A stretch of DNA of 57,839 bases. It comes from Saprospiraceae bacterium (GTDB lineage: Bacteria > Bacteroidota > Bacteroidia > Chitinophagales > Saprospiraceae). Under the pieces are notes generated by a model. That model did no database searches. It was not told the DNA's origin and was given only the letters and a program-made list of their open reading frames with translations. Made by a program: the position numbers and the translations under genes. Location of the stretch: assembly GCA_027488135.1 (NCBI GenBank), contig JAIYCH010000125.1:1-57839 (forward strand). Reading direction: 5' to 3'. Every line of letters starts with the position of its first letter. Within the stretch, counting starts at the first letter, position 1. This document shows positions 9,042 through 16,291 of the stretch, in pieces.

Positions 9042-9488
9042 GGGAAATTGACAGGATACGGCTAATTTGAACATAATAATTTTATATAAAGCAAATAAAA
9101 CGAAGATTTTTACTTAATTAATGTCCGAATTAGATGCGGACTGGGAAATAATTCCAGATAAACAGATAAAGACGGAAATGAATCAGGTAAAGTTGGTATA
9201 GATTTAATTTACATTATAGACAAAAACGAACGAAAATATCTTACGATTTTTTTTACCTAATAATTTTTTATGGAGGTTTTTATTAAAATGTTTGAGGGTT
9301 ATGAATATTCACCAGTTTTCTTATATATAATAATTATTTTATTTGGACTGATTTGAAAATTTGCTTTTAAGGTACCTTAATCATTCGAGTTATGCTTAAA
9401 AATGTAATATCCATAATTAGGCAAATCAGACCAAAGCCGCATATTAAAATTTGGAAATAATCTTCTTAAGAAATTATAAATCAGAAGA
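9042..9488. other. Non-coding gap between thrA and the exported methyltransferase, with possible gene debris
   Basis: No intact gene is visible. On the plus strand, bases 9121-9198 give a 26-codon open frame from ATG. A second frame at 9162-9260 reads GIDLIYIIDKNERKYLTIFF and stops at TAA, which resembles the C-terminal strands of RelE/HigB-type toxins. The two frames overlap out of register, as expected of a small frameshifted gene. The rest is AT-rich, with no hairpin of note. The toxin resemblance rests on about 20 residues and is weak. Confidence 0.2.
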
Positions 9489-10199
9489 TTAGTTTGTTGG
9501 TTTAATAAATATCATACAGTGTTGCCACGGAAGATTTTTAATGTTTTTTTCGAAGGCGAATCCTGCCGCCTGTAGTTCTTTAACAGACTGTTCTTCACTC
9601 ATTTTATGGATTTCTTTGATGGGCACTTCGGCATCCTCTGACCTAAATTCCACAAGCACTAATTTGCCTCCAGGCTTTAATGCTTTCAGCATTGACACAG
9701 CCATTTCATAAGGGTAAGAAAATTCATGATAACCGTCTACTAACAGAACGAGATCTACCGTGTTTTCTGGCAAAGTGACACTTGTTTCTTTACTAAGAAC
9801 GGGCACAATACCCGACAGTTTTTCCTGTTTAATCCTTTTGTTCAGGTAGGCAATCATTTCCGGTTCCACATCTACGGCATATACTTTACCATTTCCTACT
9901 TTTTTTGACAGCAAGGCGCTGTGGTAACCACTTCCTGCACCAATATCAGCAATAATCATCCCAGGCTTTACTGCAAGGTTCTTCAGTAATTGTGATGTAT
10001 TTTCCTCCATTTCCCTCTCCTGTCTCTCAAGCCAGTCTATACCAAAATGGCTCATCACGTGGGCAATTTGACGGCCCATATACCATTTATTAATGCCATT
10101 TGGGTCGCCACCTTTAATCGTATATCGCCCTTGAGCAGAAGCACCGAACGTGAGGAGGAAAGCAACAAAAAACAGTAAAATAGATGTTGATTTTTGCAT
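9489..10199 (-). CDS. Exported class I SAM-dependent methyltransferase-like protein
   Basis: The 236-residue protein starts with a clear Sec signal peptide (hydrophobic core at residues 6-19, ASA cleavage motif at 20-22 before Q23). A Rossmann methyltransferase domain follows: DIGAGSGYH at 85-93 is motif I, VYAVDVEPEM near 107-116 supplies the acidic residue for the SAM ribose, and DLVLLVDGYHE near 145-155 is motif IV. Family knowledge says such proteins bind S-adenosylmethionine, but SAM is not expected in the periplasm; related exported proteins with no known substrate occur in Bacteroidota and Planctomycetes. It stands alone: porQ ends 290 bases upstream. Methyl acceptor and activity outside the cytoplasm are unknown. 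Confidence 0.85.
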   Translation of the reverse strand: MQKSTSILLFFVAFLLTFGASAQGRYTIKGGDPNGINKWYMGRQIAHVMSHFGIDWLERQEREMEENTSQLLKNLAVKPGMIIADIGAGSGYHSALLSKKVGNGKVYAVDVEPEMIAYLNKRIKQEKLSGIVPVLSKETSVTLPENTVDLVLLVDGYHEFSYPYEMAVSMLKALKPGGKLVLVEFRSEDAEVPIKEIHKMSEEQSVKELQAAGFAFEKNIKNLPWQHCMIFIKPTN

Positions 10200-10489
10200 G
10201 GTTTACCAATTGGTTTATTTTTTAGCATTGGAGTAATGCGCTTCATTCATCCCTTTTTCTGATGATTATCAAAACAAATGGCGCCAAAGTAAGACGCAAA
10301 AAGGCGGCCATTGGTTCTCAATTATCCCTCATTTTTTAGCAACAAAGTCCGTTTCCCTGATAACGGATTTGGATTGGTGTGTTAAACTTTTTAAAGTTTA
10401 GGAGTAATTTTTCTATTCATTTAAACTAAGATAGATACTTTGCTTCAGTACTATTTTTATTAATTACAGAGATGGCCGGAACATCTGGA

Positions 10490-11554
10490 TCAAAAAATAT
10501 TTTTCTTGAGTTGAGTAGTAATACCTATGTGGGTTAAACCACCGCCCAGATGGTAGATAGATCGGCCGAAATCAAAAGAAAAGCGTTTTATTTTAAGGCC
10601 AAATCCAAAGGAAAAGCCATTTAAACCACCAACGCCAACGGTTCCAAATTCCATTCTGCTTCTATGATTGTAAGCCATTCTTAATTTGAAATTTTCATTT
10701 GCGCCGACAATTAGTTCTCCATTGAGAATAATATGCCTGAATAAATTATCAACAAAGATGGCAAGTTGTGCCGGTTCAGCTAATTCCTCTCCGATAATAA
10801 GCCTTGCTGATTCATTATCTGGATTGTAGTATCTTACGTTCCAACGATTCAGATGGTTATAAAGAAGAGTAAATCGGAAGGGTAAATAGCGTAATTTTTT
10901 TGAAATAGCTATTTGTATATCATCTGGTAAGGGTTCCTTGCTATTACCTGAAAAATATGGATTAAGTTGTAGTCCAGCATTTCTATATACTATACCAATG
11001 GTAGTCAGCTTTGAAGAATCAGTGTAAAATAAGCCGGCATCTAAAACCAGCGCAGAAGAAACAAATTCACCTAAGGAAGATTGAGCGAAAGACAGGGTAG
11101 AACCAATTTGCAGTCTGTCATCAATGGAATGAGCGACTCCGACGGACATTCTGTTTTCATTTGCCTTGAATGTTCCGTTTGTCTGAAAATACTCGTCGGT
11201 TCGGGGCATTTCACCGTATTGAATAAAATGAAGACCTAGATTTAGCCACGTTTTGTTATCAGCTATAGTAAAAGCATATGCAGCGTTGCCACTTTGTATA
11301 TTTCCAGGTAAAAAAAAATGATTTAGTCCAAGTTTACCTGTCATATTCTGATTTAAAACAGCTGGATTACTTCCAACTAAATTGATATCACTATCAGATA
11401 CAGAAATTTGGGTACCACCGAGTCCGGTTAATCTTGCAGAGGACGGGGAGCTTAAAAAATTACAAGTGGCTCTTCCTCCTGGGAATTGTCCATAAACAGC
11501 AGACGCCGCAAAAAGAAAGAAGAGGAACAGTGGTATAAACTGTTTATTACGCAT
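10490..11554 (-). CDS. porQ: Type IX secretion system protein PorQ
   Basis: An outer-membrane beta-barrel protein of the PorV/PorQ family. In Porphyromonas gingivalis PorQ works with PorU, PorV and PorZ in the attachment complex that anchors type IX cargo at the cell surface. The signal peptide (MRNKQFIPLFLFFLFAAS, ending AVYGQ) is followed by the family opening GGRATCNFLSSPSSARLTGLGG and an NPAVLN motif near residue 60, then alternating amphipathic strands to the end. The longest frame starts at 11659, but that would place 35 unrelated residues before the signal peptide, and a consensus promoter at 11635-11642 lies inside that extension, so I place the start at 11554. It fits the type-IX-sorted protein at 55378. 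Length is 354 residues. Confidence 0.88.
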   Translation of the reverse strand: MRNKQFIPLFLFFLFAASAVYGQFPGGRATCNFLSSPSSARLTGLGGTQISVSDSDINLVGSNPAVLNQNMTGKLGLNHFFLPGNIQSGNAAYAFTIADNKTWLNLGLHFIQYGEMPRTDEYFQTNGTFKANENRMSVGVAHSIDDRLQIGSTLSFAQSSLGEFVSSALVLDAGLFYTDSSKLTTIGIVYRNAGLQLNPYFSGNSKEPLPDDIQIAISKKLRYLPFRFTLLYNHLNRWNVRYYNPDNESARLIIGEELAEPAQLAIFVDNLFRHIILNGELIVGANENFKLRMAYNHRSRMEFGTVGVGGLNGFSFGFGLKIKRFSFDFGRSIYHLGGGLTHIGITTQLKKNIF

Positions 11555-11634
11555 ATTTTTATAAATCAATAAGTTAAAACTTTCATTTTTCATAATGTCT
11601 TGTTTTTGTCTTAGAAATTTATTGATTTTATTTT

Positions 11635-11642
11635 CAAAGATA
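11635..11642 (-). promoter_or_regulatory. Candidate -7 element for porQ
   Basis: On the minus strand TATCTTTG matches the Bacteroidota -7 consensus TAnnTTTG. A GTTG tetramer, a 3-of-4 match to the -33 TTTG, lies 21 bases upstream. Transcription would begin about 75 bases before the porQ ATG at 11554, downstream of the longest possible start, which supports the shorter protein. Confidence 0.5.
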
Positions 11643-12248
11643 GATAATCTCCCTCTCAAAACTCAACCCATATTTTTTTAAAAATTTATACAGCTGTAGT
11701 AAAGCAAAACCATAAATAAATCCAACTTAATTAGAGTTTAATTGGTGTTGCACCATAGCAACCCGTTTTTTCCTAATATAAAAAAACAAAGAGTCACTTG
11801 TGCGAATAGAAGGTCCAATTTTCAGGAATTTATACTTACTGAAATTGATTGAAAAATACCAATAAATCTGCCATTTAGACCGGATTTTTGACATGTTTGA
11901 ATGTACCATAACTACCACCTTTTGTGAGAAAAAGCAAGAAGTACTTTGTTTCCTTAAATTTTCTAAAAATAAGGAACAGTTAATCCATGGAAATGGTGAA
12001 AAAATTCATGTCCGGTAATATCCAATGGTAGATTTCCTTTTTAAAGATAATTTCCGTGGTATCCACCATCTTCCATGCCTCCTTATGCTCAACAAAGGAC
12101 ACCAAAAGGTTTCTCATCTGTTTACGCTAACCTCCAAAAAGTTATGGCTAATGAAAGTAAGAATTCATAAGCCTGGTGCACAAATTTTTTCGAAAAGGTA
12201 AAAAGGAAAATATACCATTAATATCTTAGAACTCTCATCCGTAATGCT
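11643..12248. other. Gap between porQ and hicA; no convincing gene, one short open frame
   Basis: The stretch is AT-rich. On the minus strand, 11980-12117 encodes a 45-residue frame beginning MRNLLVSFVEHKEAWKMVDT with a protein-like composition, preceded by an in-frame stop. I recognise no family; it could be the tail of a lost transposase or toxin-associated gene. Another minus-strand frame at 11727-11918 (63 residues) has an implausible composition and is probably chance. Together with the HicAB pair and the broken DUF3024 gene, this looks like a pocket of accumulated foreign or decaying DNA. Confidence 0.25.
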
Positions 12249-12256
12249 TATTTTTG
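12249..12256 (+). promoter_or_regulatory. Candidate -7 element for hicAB
   Basis: TATTTTTG matches the TAnnTTTG consensus and lies about 80 bases before the hicA start. The expected -33 position reads TTAG, a partial match. This leaves room for HicB autoregulatory binding, but no clear palindromic operator is visible. Confidence 0.3.
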
Positions 12257-12337
12257 ATAAAGGAGACATAGGATTCAAGGTTTTTAAGGATTAGAGACCA
12301 ATTAATAAACTTTGACAATGCTAAAATAGGTTATGGT

Positions 12338-12598
12338 TTGAGTAAATTTGACAAAATAATTCAAAAAATTCTGAATGGTCTTTCTGATCAGAACATCGAC
12401 TTTCAGGAATTTTTGAACATGATAATAAATCTTGGTTTTGAGTTGAGACAAAAGGGAAGTCATCATATTTTGACTAAAGATGGGATTGAAGAGATAATTA
12501 ACATACAACCTAAAAACGGTAAAGCAAAGTCTTATCAAGTTAAGCAAGTTAGGGAAATCATTATTAAATACAGGTTAAATTCAACCATAGATGGATAA
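12338..12598 (+). CDS. hicA: HicA family mRNA interferase toxin
   Basis: HicA toxins cleave mRNA on or off the ribosome and are held inactive by HicB. The 86-residue protein has the double-stranded-RNA-binding-like fold signature: LGFELRQKGSHHIL contains the catalytic histidine in G-S-H-H, followed by EEIINIQP and the C-terminal KSYQVKQVREIIIKY helix. It starts at a TTG codon; no ATG lies upstream in frame before a stop, and family members begin at this point. A TTG start would keep toxin translation low. Its stop overlaps the hicB start by 8 bases, so the two are translationally coupled in the usual toxin-first order. Confidence 0.92.
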   Translation: MSKFDKIIQKILNGLSDQNIDFQEFLNMIINLGFELRQKGSHHILTKDGIEEIINIQPKNGKAKSYQVKQVREIIIKYRLNSTIDG

Positions 12599-12806
12599 TA
12601 TTAAGTATGAATTAATTATTTTTTGGAGCGAATCGGATGATTCATTTATAGTCGAGGTTCCTGAACTTGCAGGATGCAAAGCAGATGGTGAAACTTATGA
12701 AGAAGCCATTGCAAATGCAAAGATGGTTATTAATGATTGGATCGAAACAGCTATAAAATTGGGAAGGGAAGTCCCTAAACCTAAAGGAAAACTAATGTAC
12801 GCTTAA
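12591..12806 (+). CDS. hicB: HicB family antitoxin
   Basis: The 71-residue protein has the HicB partial RNase H-like fold: a first strand (YELIIFWSESDDSFIVEVPEL), the A-G-C-x-A-D-G-x-T motif (AGCKADGETYEEAIANA) and the following helix ending in I-x-D-W-I-E. It binds and neutralises HicA. It is a short version without a C-terminal helix-turn-helix or ribbon-helix-helix DNA-binding domain, so autoregulation through its own domain is not obvious. It overlaps hicA by 8 bases. The closest relatives are the HicB proteins of about 70 residues common in cyanobacteria and Bacteroidota. Confidence 0.92.
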   Translation: MDNIKYELIIFWSESDDSFIVEVPELAGCKADGETYEEAIANAKMVINDWIETAIKLGREVPKPKGKLMYA

Positions 12807-12869
12807 ATGTTCATGAGGCCGTAACAAAGGCCACCAAGTGAATGACTCCTATCGTCGTCACGTCGGGTA

Positions 12870-13027
12870 GCCAAATCAACCTATTTACACAACAAAACAT
12901 TTGGAAAATATATTGGAGGCGTGGGAATCTAAAATGGAGCTCTTATGAACCAAAACCAACAGTAAATTTGCTGAACGACTTCTTTAAAATAGTAGATCAA
13001 GTCGAATATGTTTGCTTCAAAGGCTGA
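12870..13027 (+). pseudogene. Remnant of a DUF3024 gene (5'-truncated and frameshifted)
   Basis: The open frame ending at 13027 reads WKIYWRRGNLKWSSYEPKP and ends in EYVCFKG. This is the C-terminal half of DUF3024 proteins, whose family pattern is W-K-x-[FY]-W-x-R-x-[DN]-L-K-W-x-x-Y-E-P and a final C-F-x-G. The residues that should precede it, VAKSTYLHNK, are present at 12867-12896 but in a different frame, so a frameshift lies near 12890. The N-terminal half of about 60 residues is missing. The function of the family is unknown. It lies between HicB and an attC-like hairpin, so cassette origin is possible. An alternative ATG at 12842 gives a 61-residue chimeric frame that I do not believe is a gene. 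Confidence 0.7.
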
Positions 13028-13040
13028 CTAAAATAACGCC

Positions 13041-13092
13041 AGCACCTAACACATCATACGCCATATTTTCTATTTTAATGTTAAGGTGCGCT
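13041..13092. repeat. Hairpin with attC-like arms
   Basis: AGCACCTAACA at 13041-13051 pairs with TGTTAAGGTGC(GC)T at 13079-13092, with one bulged base in the stem and a 27-base spacer. The left arm contains ACCTAAC, which fits the RYYYAAC core of integron attC sites, and the right arm begins with GTT. However, the right core reads GTTAAGG instead of GTTRRRY, and the bulge falls inside the core. It sits 13 bases after the DUF3024 stop, where a cassette attC would be. A T-run typical of a terminator is absent. Confidence 0.35.
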
Positions 13093-13202
13093 ATTCGCTA
13101 ATTAAAGCGCAAAAGCAGGATAAATTTTATTAAGATATTTATAAAATGTTGAAAATTATAATTCAAAAAAGCATATAATCAAGAAGAAGAAAAGTATTTT
13201 GA

Positions 13203-13790
13203 TCATTTTGTGGACTGGTTATCTTTCCATTGTGTACGGCAAATACCACCGGAACAAATCATTCTTTTTACTAATTTACCCTTTTCATTGTAAAATAATA
13301 AAGGACCGTCTTCTGTATTTCCATTTTTATAATTTCCGGAAACACTGAGCTGACCAGAGGGAAAAAACTCTTTGAAAGGGCCATTTTCTTTATTTTTTGA
13401 AAAGGTTACCTCCTCCATTAAAAATCCCCGCTCATCATATTTATACCAGAGTCCATTCATTTCATCATTGATGTATTGACCTTTTAATTTGAGCTTATTT
13501 TTCAAAAAAAAGCTTCGATAAGTACCATTAAACCTTCCATTTTCATGCGTTTCTAAGACAGCAGTATCTTTTGAACCAGGAAAAAATAAAATTCTTTCCC
13601 CGTGAAGTACAGAATCTTTTAAAGTGTAAATCTCTTGAGTCAATCCATTTTTATCTTTGATAACCACATGTTTTACATCAGCCTTGTTACCATCCATTTT
13701 ATGGCAGCCTGTTTGGAAGAATACTAAAATAAAAAGTACCCTATAAAAGTTTGTGACTAATGTTTTCAAAGATAAGGTATGCAGAAACAT
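13203..13790 (-). CDS. MORN-repeat (YwqK-like) lipoprotein
   Basis: The 195-residue protein has a lipoprotein signal peptide ending in the lipobox FQTGC, with the lipidated cysteine at residue 29. The rest consists of MORN-type repeats with the Y/F-x-x-G-x-x-x-G pattern: HENGRFNGTYRSFF, GQYINDEMNGLWYKY, SKNKENGPFKEFF and GNYKNGNTEDGPLLFY. Proteins of this kind are often labelled YwqK antitoxins, but there is no toxin partner here, and membrane-tethered MORN proteins are common in Bacteroidota with no settled function. It is last in a run of seven co-directional genes, 17 bases after ugd. It is probably periplasmic, anchored to the inner or outer membrane. Confidence 0.8.
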   Translation of the reverse strand: MFLHTLSLKTLVTNFYRVLFILVFFQTGCHKMDGNKADVKHVVIKDKNGLTQEIYTLKDSVLHGERILFFPGSKDTAVLETHENGRFNGTYRSFFLKNKLKLKGQYINDEMNGLWYKYDERGFLMEEVTFSKNKENGPFKEFFPSGQLSVSGNYKNGNTEDGPLLFYNEKGKLVKRMICSGGICRTQWKDNQSTK

Positions 13791-13807
13791 AGGAAAAATC
13801 TAATGAT

Positions 13808-15121
13808 TTAGGAAATAACCGATCTTCCCATACTTTCATAGTAGAATCCTTCCTCAGTCATCTGGTCTAAATCGTATAAATTTCGACCATCAAATATGTG
13901 AGGTTGCCTCATTAATTGTTTCATTATTTTAAATCCGGGCGCTCTAAACTGACTCCATTCTGTAACAATAGCGAGAGCGTCAGCATCAATCAGAGCTTCG
14001 TAAGGTTCATTAACATAAATAATACGATCTCCCAGTGTTTTTTGAACATTAGGCATAGCCTCAGGGTCAAAAGCTTTTACCGTTGCACCAGCTGCCAGCA
14101 ATTTCTCTATGATAAACAAAGCGGGAGCCTCCCTAATATCATCGGTATTAGGTTTGAAGGCCAGGCCCCAAACGGCAATATTGAGTCCTTTGAGATTACC
14201 ATTAAAACGGTTGATTATTTTATTTGCAAGTATTATTCTCTGGTTATCATTTACTTGCATTACAGAAGAAAGGATGTGGAAGGGATAATTATTATCATTT
14301 GCTGTTTTTGCCAACGCCTGAACATCTTTAGGGAAGCAACTACCACCATAACCGACCCCTGGAAAAAGAAAACGTTTTCCAATTCTTGAATCTGAACCCA
14401 TGCCCTTCCTTACCATGTCAACATCGGCGCCTAAGATTTCACAAAGGTTAGATATTTCATTCATAAAAGAGATCCGCGTTGCTAAATAAGCATTAGCAGC
14501 ATATTTGGTCATCTCAGCAGACCTTACATCCATAAAGAAAATGGGGTTTCCCTGACGAACAAAAGGTTCGTAAAGCTGTCGCATCAATTTTTGAGCTCTT
14601 GCAGAACTTGTTCCAATGACTACCCTGTCAGGTTTTAAAAAATCATCGACAGCAACACCTTCCCTTAAAAATTCCGGATTTGAAACAACATCATACAAAT
14701 CTATGGATAGTTTTTGCTCAAGAATGGCAGAAACTTTTTCAGCAGTTCCAACGGGGACGGTACTTTTGTCAACAATGACTTTATAGTCATCAATAATTTC
14801 AGATAAATCTTTAGCTACCTTTAGAATGTAAGATAAATCGGCAGAACCATCCGCGCCAGGAGGTGTTGGCAAGGCTAAAAAAATAATAGCCGCATCTTTT
14901 ATAGCCTCCTTCAGGTTGGTGGTAAATAATAGTCTGCCTTGTTTAGTATTCCTTTCAAAAATTATATCCAGGCCGGGTTCATAAATAGGTACTTCACCCT
15001 TTTTTAATCTATCTACTTTATTTGCATCAATATCGACACAGATAACATGGTTGCCAGTTTCGGCAAAACAAGCACCGGTTACTAAACCTACATAACCAGT
15101 ACCAATAACGGCTATTTGCAT
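13808..15121 (-). CDS. ugd: UDP-glucose 6-dehydrogenase
   Basis: Oxidises UDP-glucose to UDP-glucuronate with two NAD+ in the cytoplasm, supplying uronic acids for surface polysaccharide. The 437 residues match the family. The NAD loop GTGYVGLVTG is at residues 7-16, VDIDANKV binds the adenine ribose, and the catalytic cysteine is in GVGYGGSCFPKD near residue 258. The C-terminal domain has WGLAFKPNTDDIREAPA. It lies 9 bases after the PQQ-type dehydrogenase gene and 17 before the MORN lipoprotein. UDP-GlcA/GlcNAc dehydrogenases share the fold, but the sequence looks like the UDP-glucose type. Confidence 0.95.
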   Translation of the reverse strand: MQIAVIGTGYVGLVTGACFAETGNHVICVDIDANKVDRLKKGEVPIYEPGLDIIFERNTKQGRLLFTTNLKEAIKDAAIIFLALPTPPGADGSADLSYILKVAKDLSEIIDDYKVIVDKSTVPVGTAEKVSAILEQKLSIDLYDVVSNPEFLREGVAVDDFLKPDRVVIGTSSARAQKLMRQLYEPFVRQGNPIFFMDVRSAEMTKYAANAYLATRISFMNEISNLCEILGADVDMVRKGMGSDSRIGKRFLFPGVGYGGSCFPKDVQALAKTANDNNYPFHILSSVMQVNDNQRIILANKIINRFNGNLKGLNIAVWGLAFKPNTDDIREAPALFIIEKLLAAGATVKAFDPEAMPNVQKTLGDRIIYVNEPYEALIDADALAIVTEWSQFRAPGFKIMKQLMRQPHIFDGRNLYDLDQMTEEGFYYESMGRSVIS

Positions 15122-15130
15122 AAAAATGGG

Positions 15131-16276
15131 TTAATTTGAGTAATATATTCTATAGATAACATCGGCATAATCGTCAGAAACAAGCACGGAGCCATCGGGC
15201 AATAATTCCAGATCAACGGGACGGCCTGTAACGTCGTCATTTTTAGGATTTAACCAACCGGTAGCGAACGGTTTATAGCTTATAGCTTTTTGATTTTCGT
15301 CAAGCGTCACGACAGATAGCTGGTAGCCCGATTTTTTGGTTCTATTCCAGGAGCCGTGTTCAGCAATGAGGATTTGATTTTTATAACTGGCAGGAAAATT
15401 ATTTCCTGTATAGAATTCGATGCCAAGAGGAGCTACGTGAGCGCCTAGTTTTTGAGCTGGTTTCACAAAATTATCACAGGGAAATTTTTTACCAAACTCA
15501 GGGTCAGGTATATCTCCTTGGTGGCAATAAGGATAGCCGAAATGTAAATTATCTTTTTCAGCTCTGTTCAGCTCACAAGCAGGGACATCGTCCCCCAACA
15601 TATCTCTGCCATTATCAGTGAACCAAAGTTCTTTAGAAGTAGGATGCCAATTGAACCCCACCGTATTTCTAATACCGGAATGAACTATTTCAAGATTGGT
15701 TCCATCAGGATTCATTCTCGTAATAGAATTAAAAATTTTATCTTCTGATTCACAGATATTACAAGGAGCGCCAACGGGAACATACAATTTTCCGTCAGGA
15801 CCGAAAGCGATATATTTCCAACCATGATGTTTTTCTGTGGGGAATTTATCGTAAATGACTTCAGGTTCCCCCGGGTTGTCCAGGTTATTTTCAATATTTT
15901 TAAATCGTAAAATCCTGTTTACCTCTGCTACATATAAATCGCCATTTCTGATAGCCACACCATTAGGCATATTCAGTTTAGAAGCAATCAAGTACTGTTT
16001 TTCTGCCTTATAATCGCCATTTTTGTCAACCAATGCATATACATTCCCTTTATCTCTTGTACCGACAAATAAAACACCGGAGGGAGAAAGTGCCATAGAT
16101 CGGGCATTTACTACATTTTCGGCATAAATTTCAATGTTAAAGCCATCGGGAAGTTTGATGGTAGAAACATCTATTTTCCCGCTGAATATTTTTGGCATGG
16201 GAGGATTTATTTTCCCACAATAGAGGAAAAGTAACATGGGGAGCACCATCAATGAATTAAAAAGTGGCTTTTTCAT
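15131..16276 (-). CDS. PQQ-dependent sugar dehydrogenase-like lipoprotein (soluble GDH/sorbosone dehydrogenase fold)
   Basis: The 381-residue protein has a lipoprotein signal peptide (LLFLYC, cysteine at residue 20) and a six-bladed beta-propeller of the GDH-B/L-sorbosone dehydrogenase type. Typical elements are LPDGFNIEIYAENV, NARSMALSPSGVLFVGTRDKG, HHGWKYIAFGPDGKLYVPVGAPCN, GIRNTVGFNWHPTSKELWFTDNGRD and the closing GRPVDLELLPDGSVLVSDD. The family uses PQQ with calcium to oxidise sugars in the periplasm. The cofactor must come from elsewhere, because no pqq genes are in the window. Its neighbours ugd (9 bases) and the TPR/PD40 gene (15 bases) suggest one transcript. The true substrate is unknown. 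Confidence 0.85.
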   Translation of the reverse strand: MKKPLFNSLMVLPMLLFLYCGKINPPMPKIFSGKIDVSTIKLPDGFNIEIYAENVVNARSMALSPSGVLFVGTRDKGNVYALVDKNGDYKAEKQYLIASKLNMPNGVAIRNGDLYVAEVNRILRFKNIENNLDNPGEPEVIYDKFPTEKHHGWKYIAFGPDGKLYVPVGAPCNICESEDKIFNSITRMNPDGTNLEIVHSGIRNTVGFNWHPTSKELWFTDNGRDMLGDDVPACELNRAEKDNLHFGYPYCHQGDIPDPEFGKKFPCDNFVKPAQKLGAHVAPLGIEFYTGNNFPASYKNQILIAEHGSWNRTKKSGYQLSVVTLDENQKAISYKPFATGWLNPKNDDVTGRPVDLELLPDGSVLVSDDYADVIYRIYYSN

Positions 16277-16291
16277 TTTCGAATTTTTTAA

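Noticed and set aside
10055-10065. CACGTG hexamer in the methyltransferase gene as a second parS
   Set aside because: Flanks are CATCACGTGGGC; the GTT and AAC half-sites of parS are missing.
11727-11918. Minus-strand 63-codon frame upstream of porQ
   Set aside because: Composition is implausible for a protein, there is no recognisable motif and no promoter.
12842-13027. 61-codon frame starting MTPIVVTSG as an intact small gene
   Set aside because: Its first 15 codons are not family-like, while the DUF3024 residues preceding the break are in another frame; I read it as part of a pseudogene.
13041-13092. Calling the hairpin a confirmed integron attC site
   Set aside because: Right core GTTAAGG violates GTTRRRY, the bulge is inside the core, and no integrase gene is in the window; kept only as attC-like.
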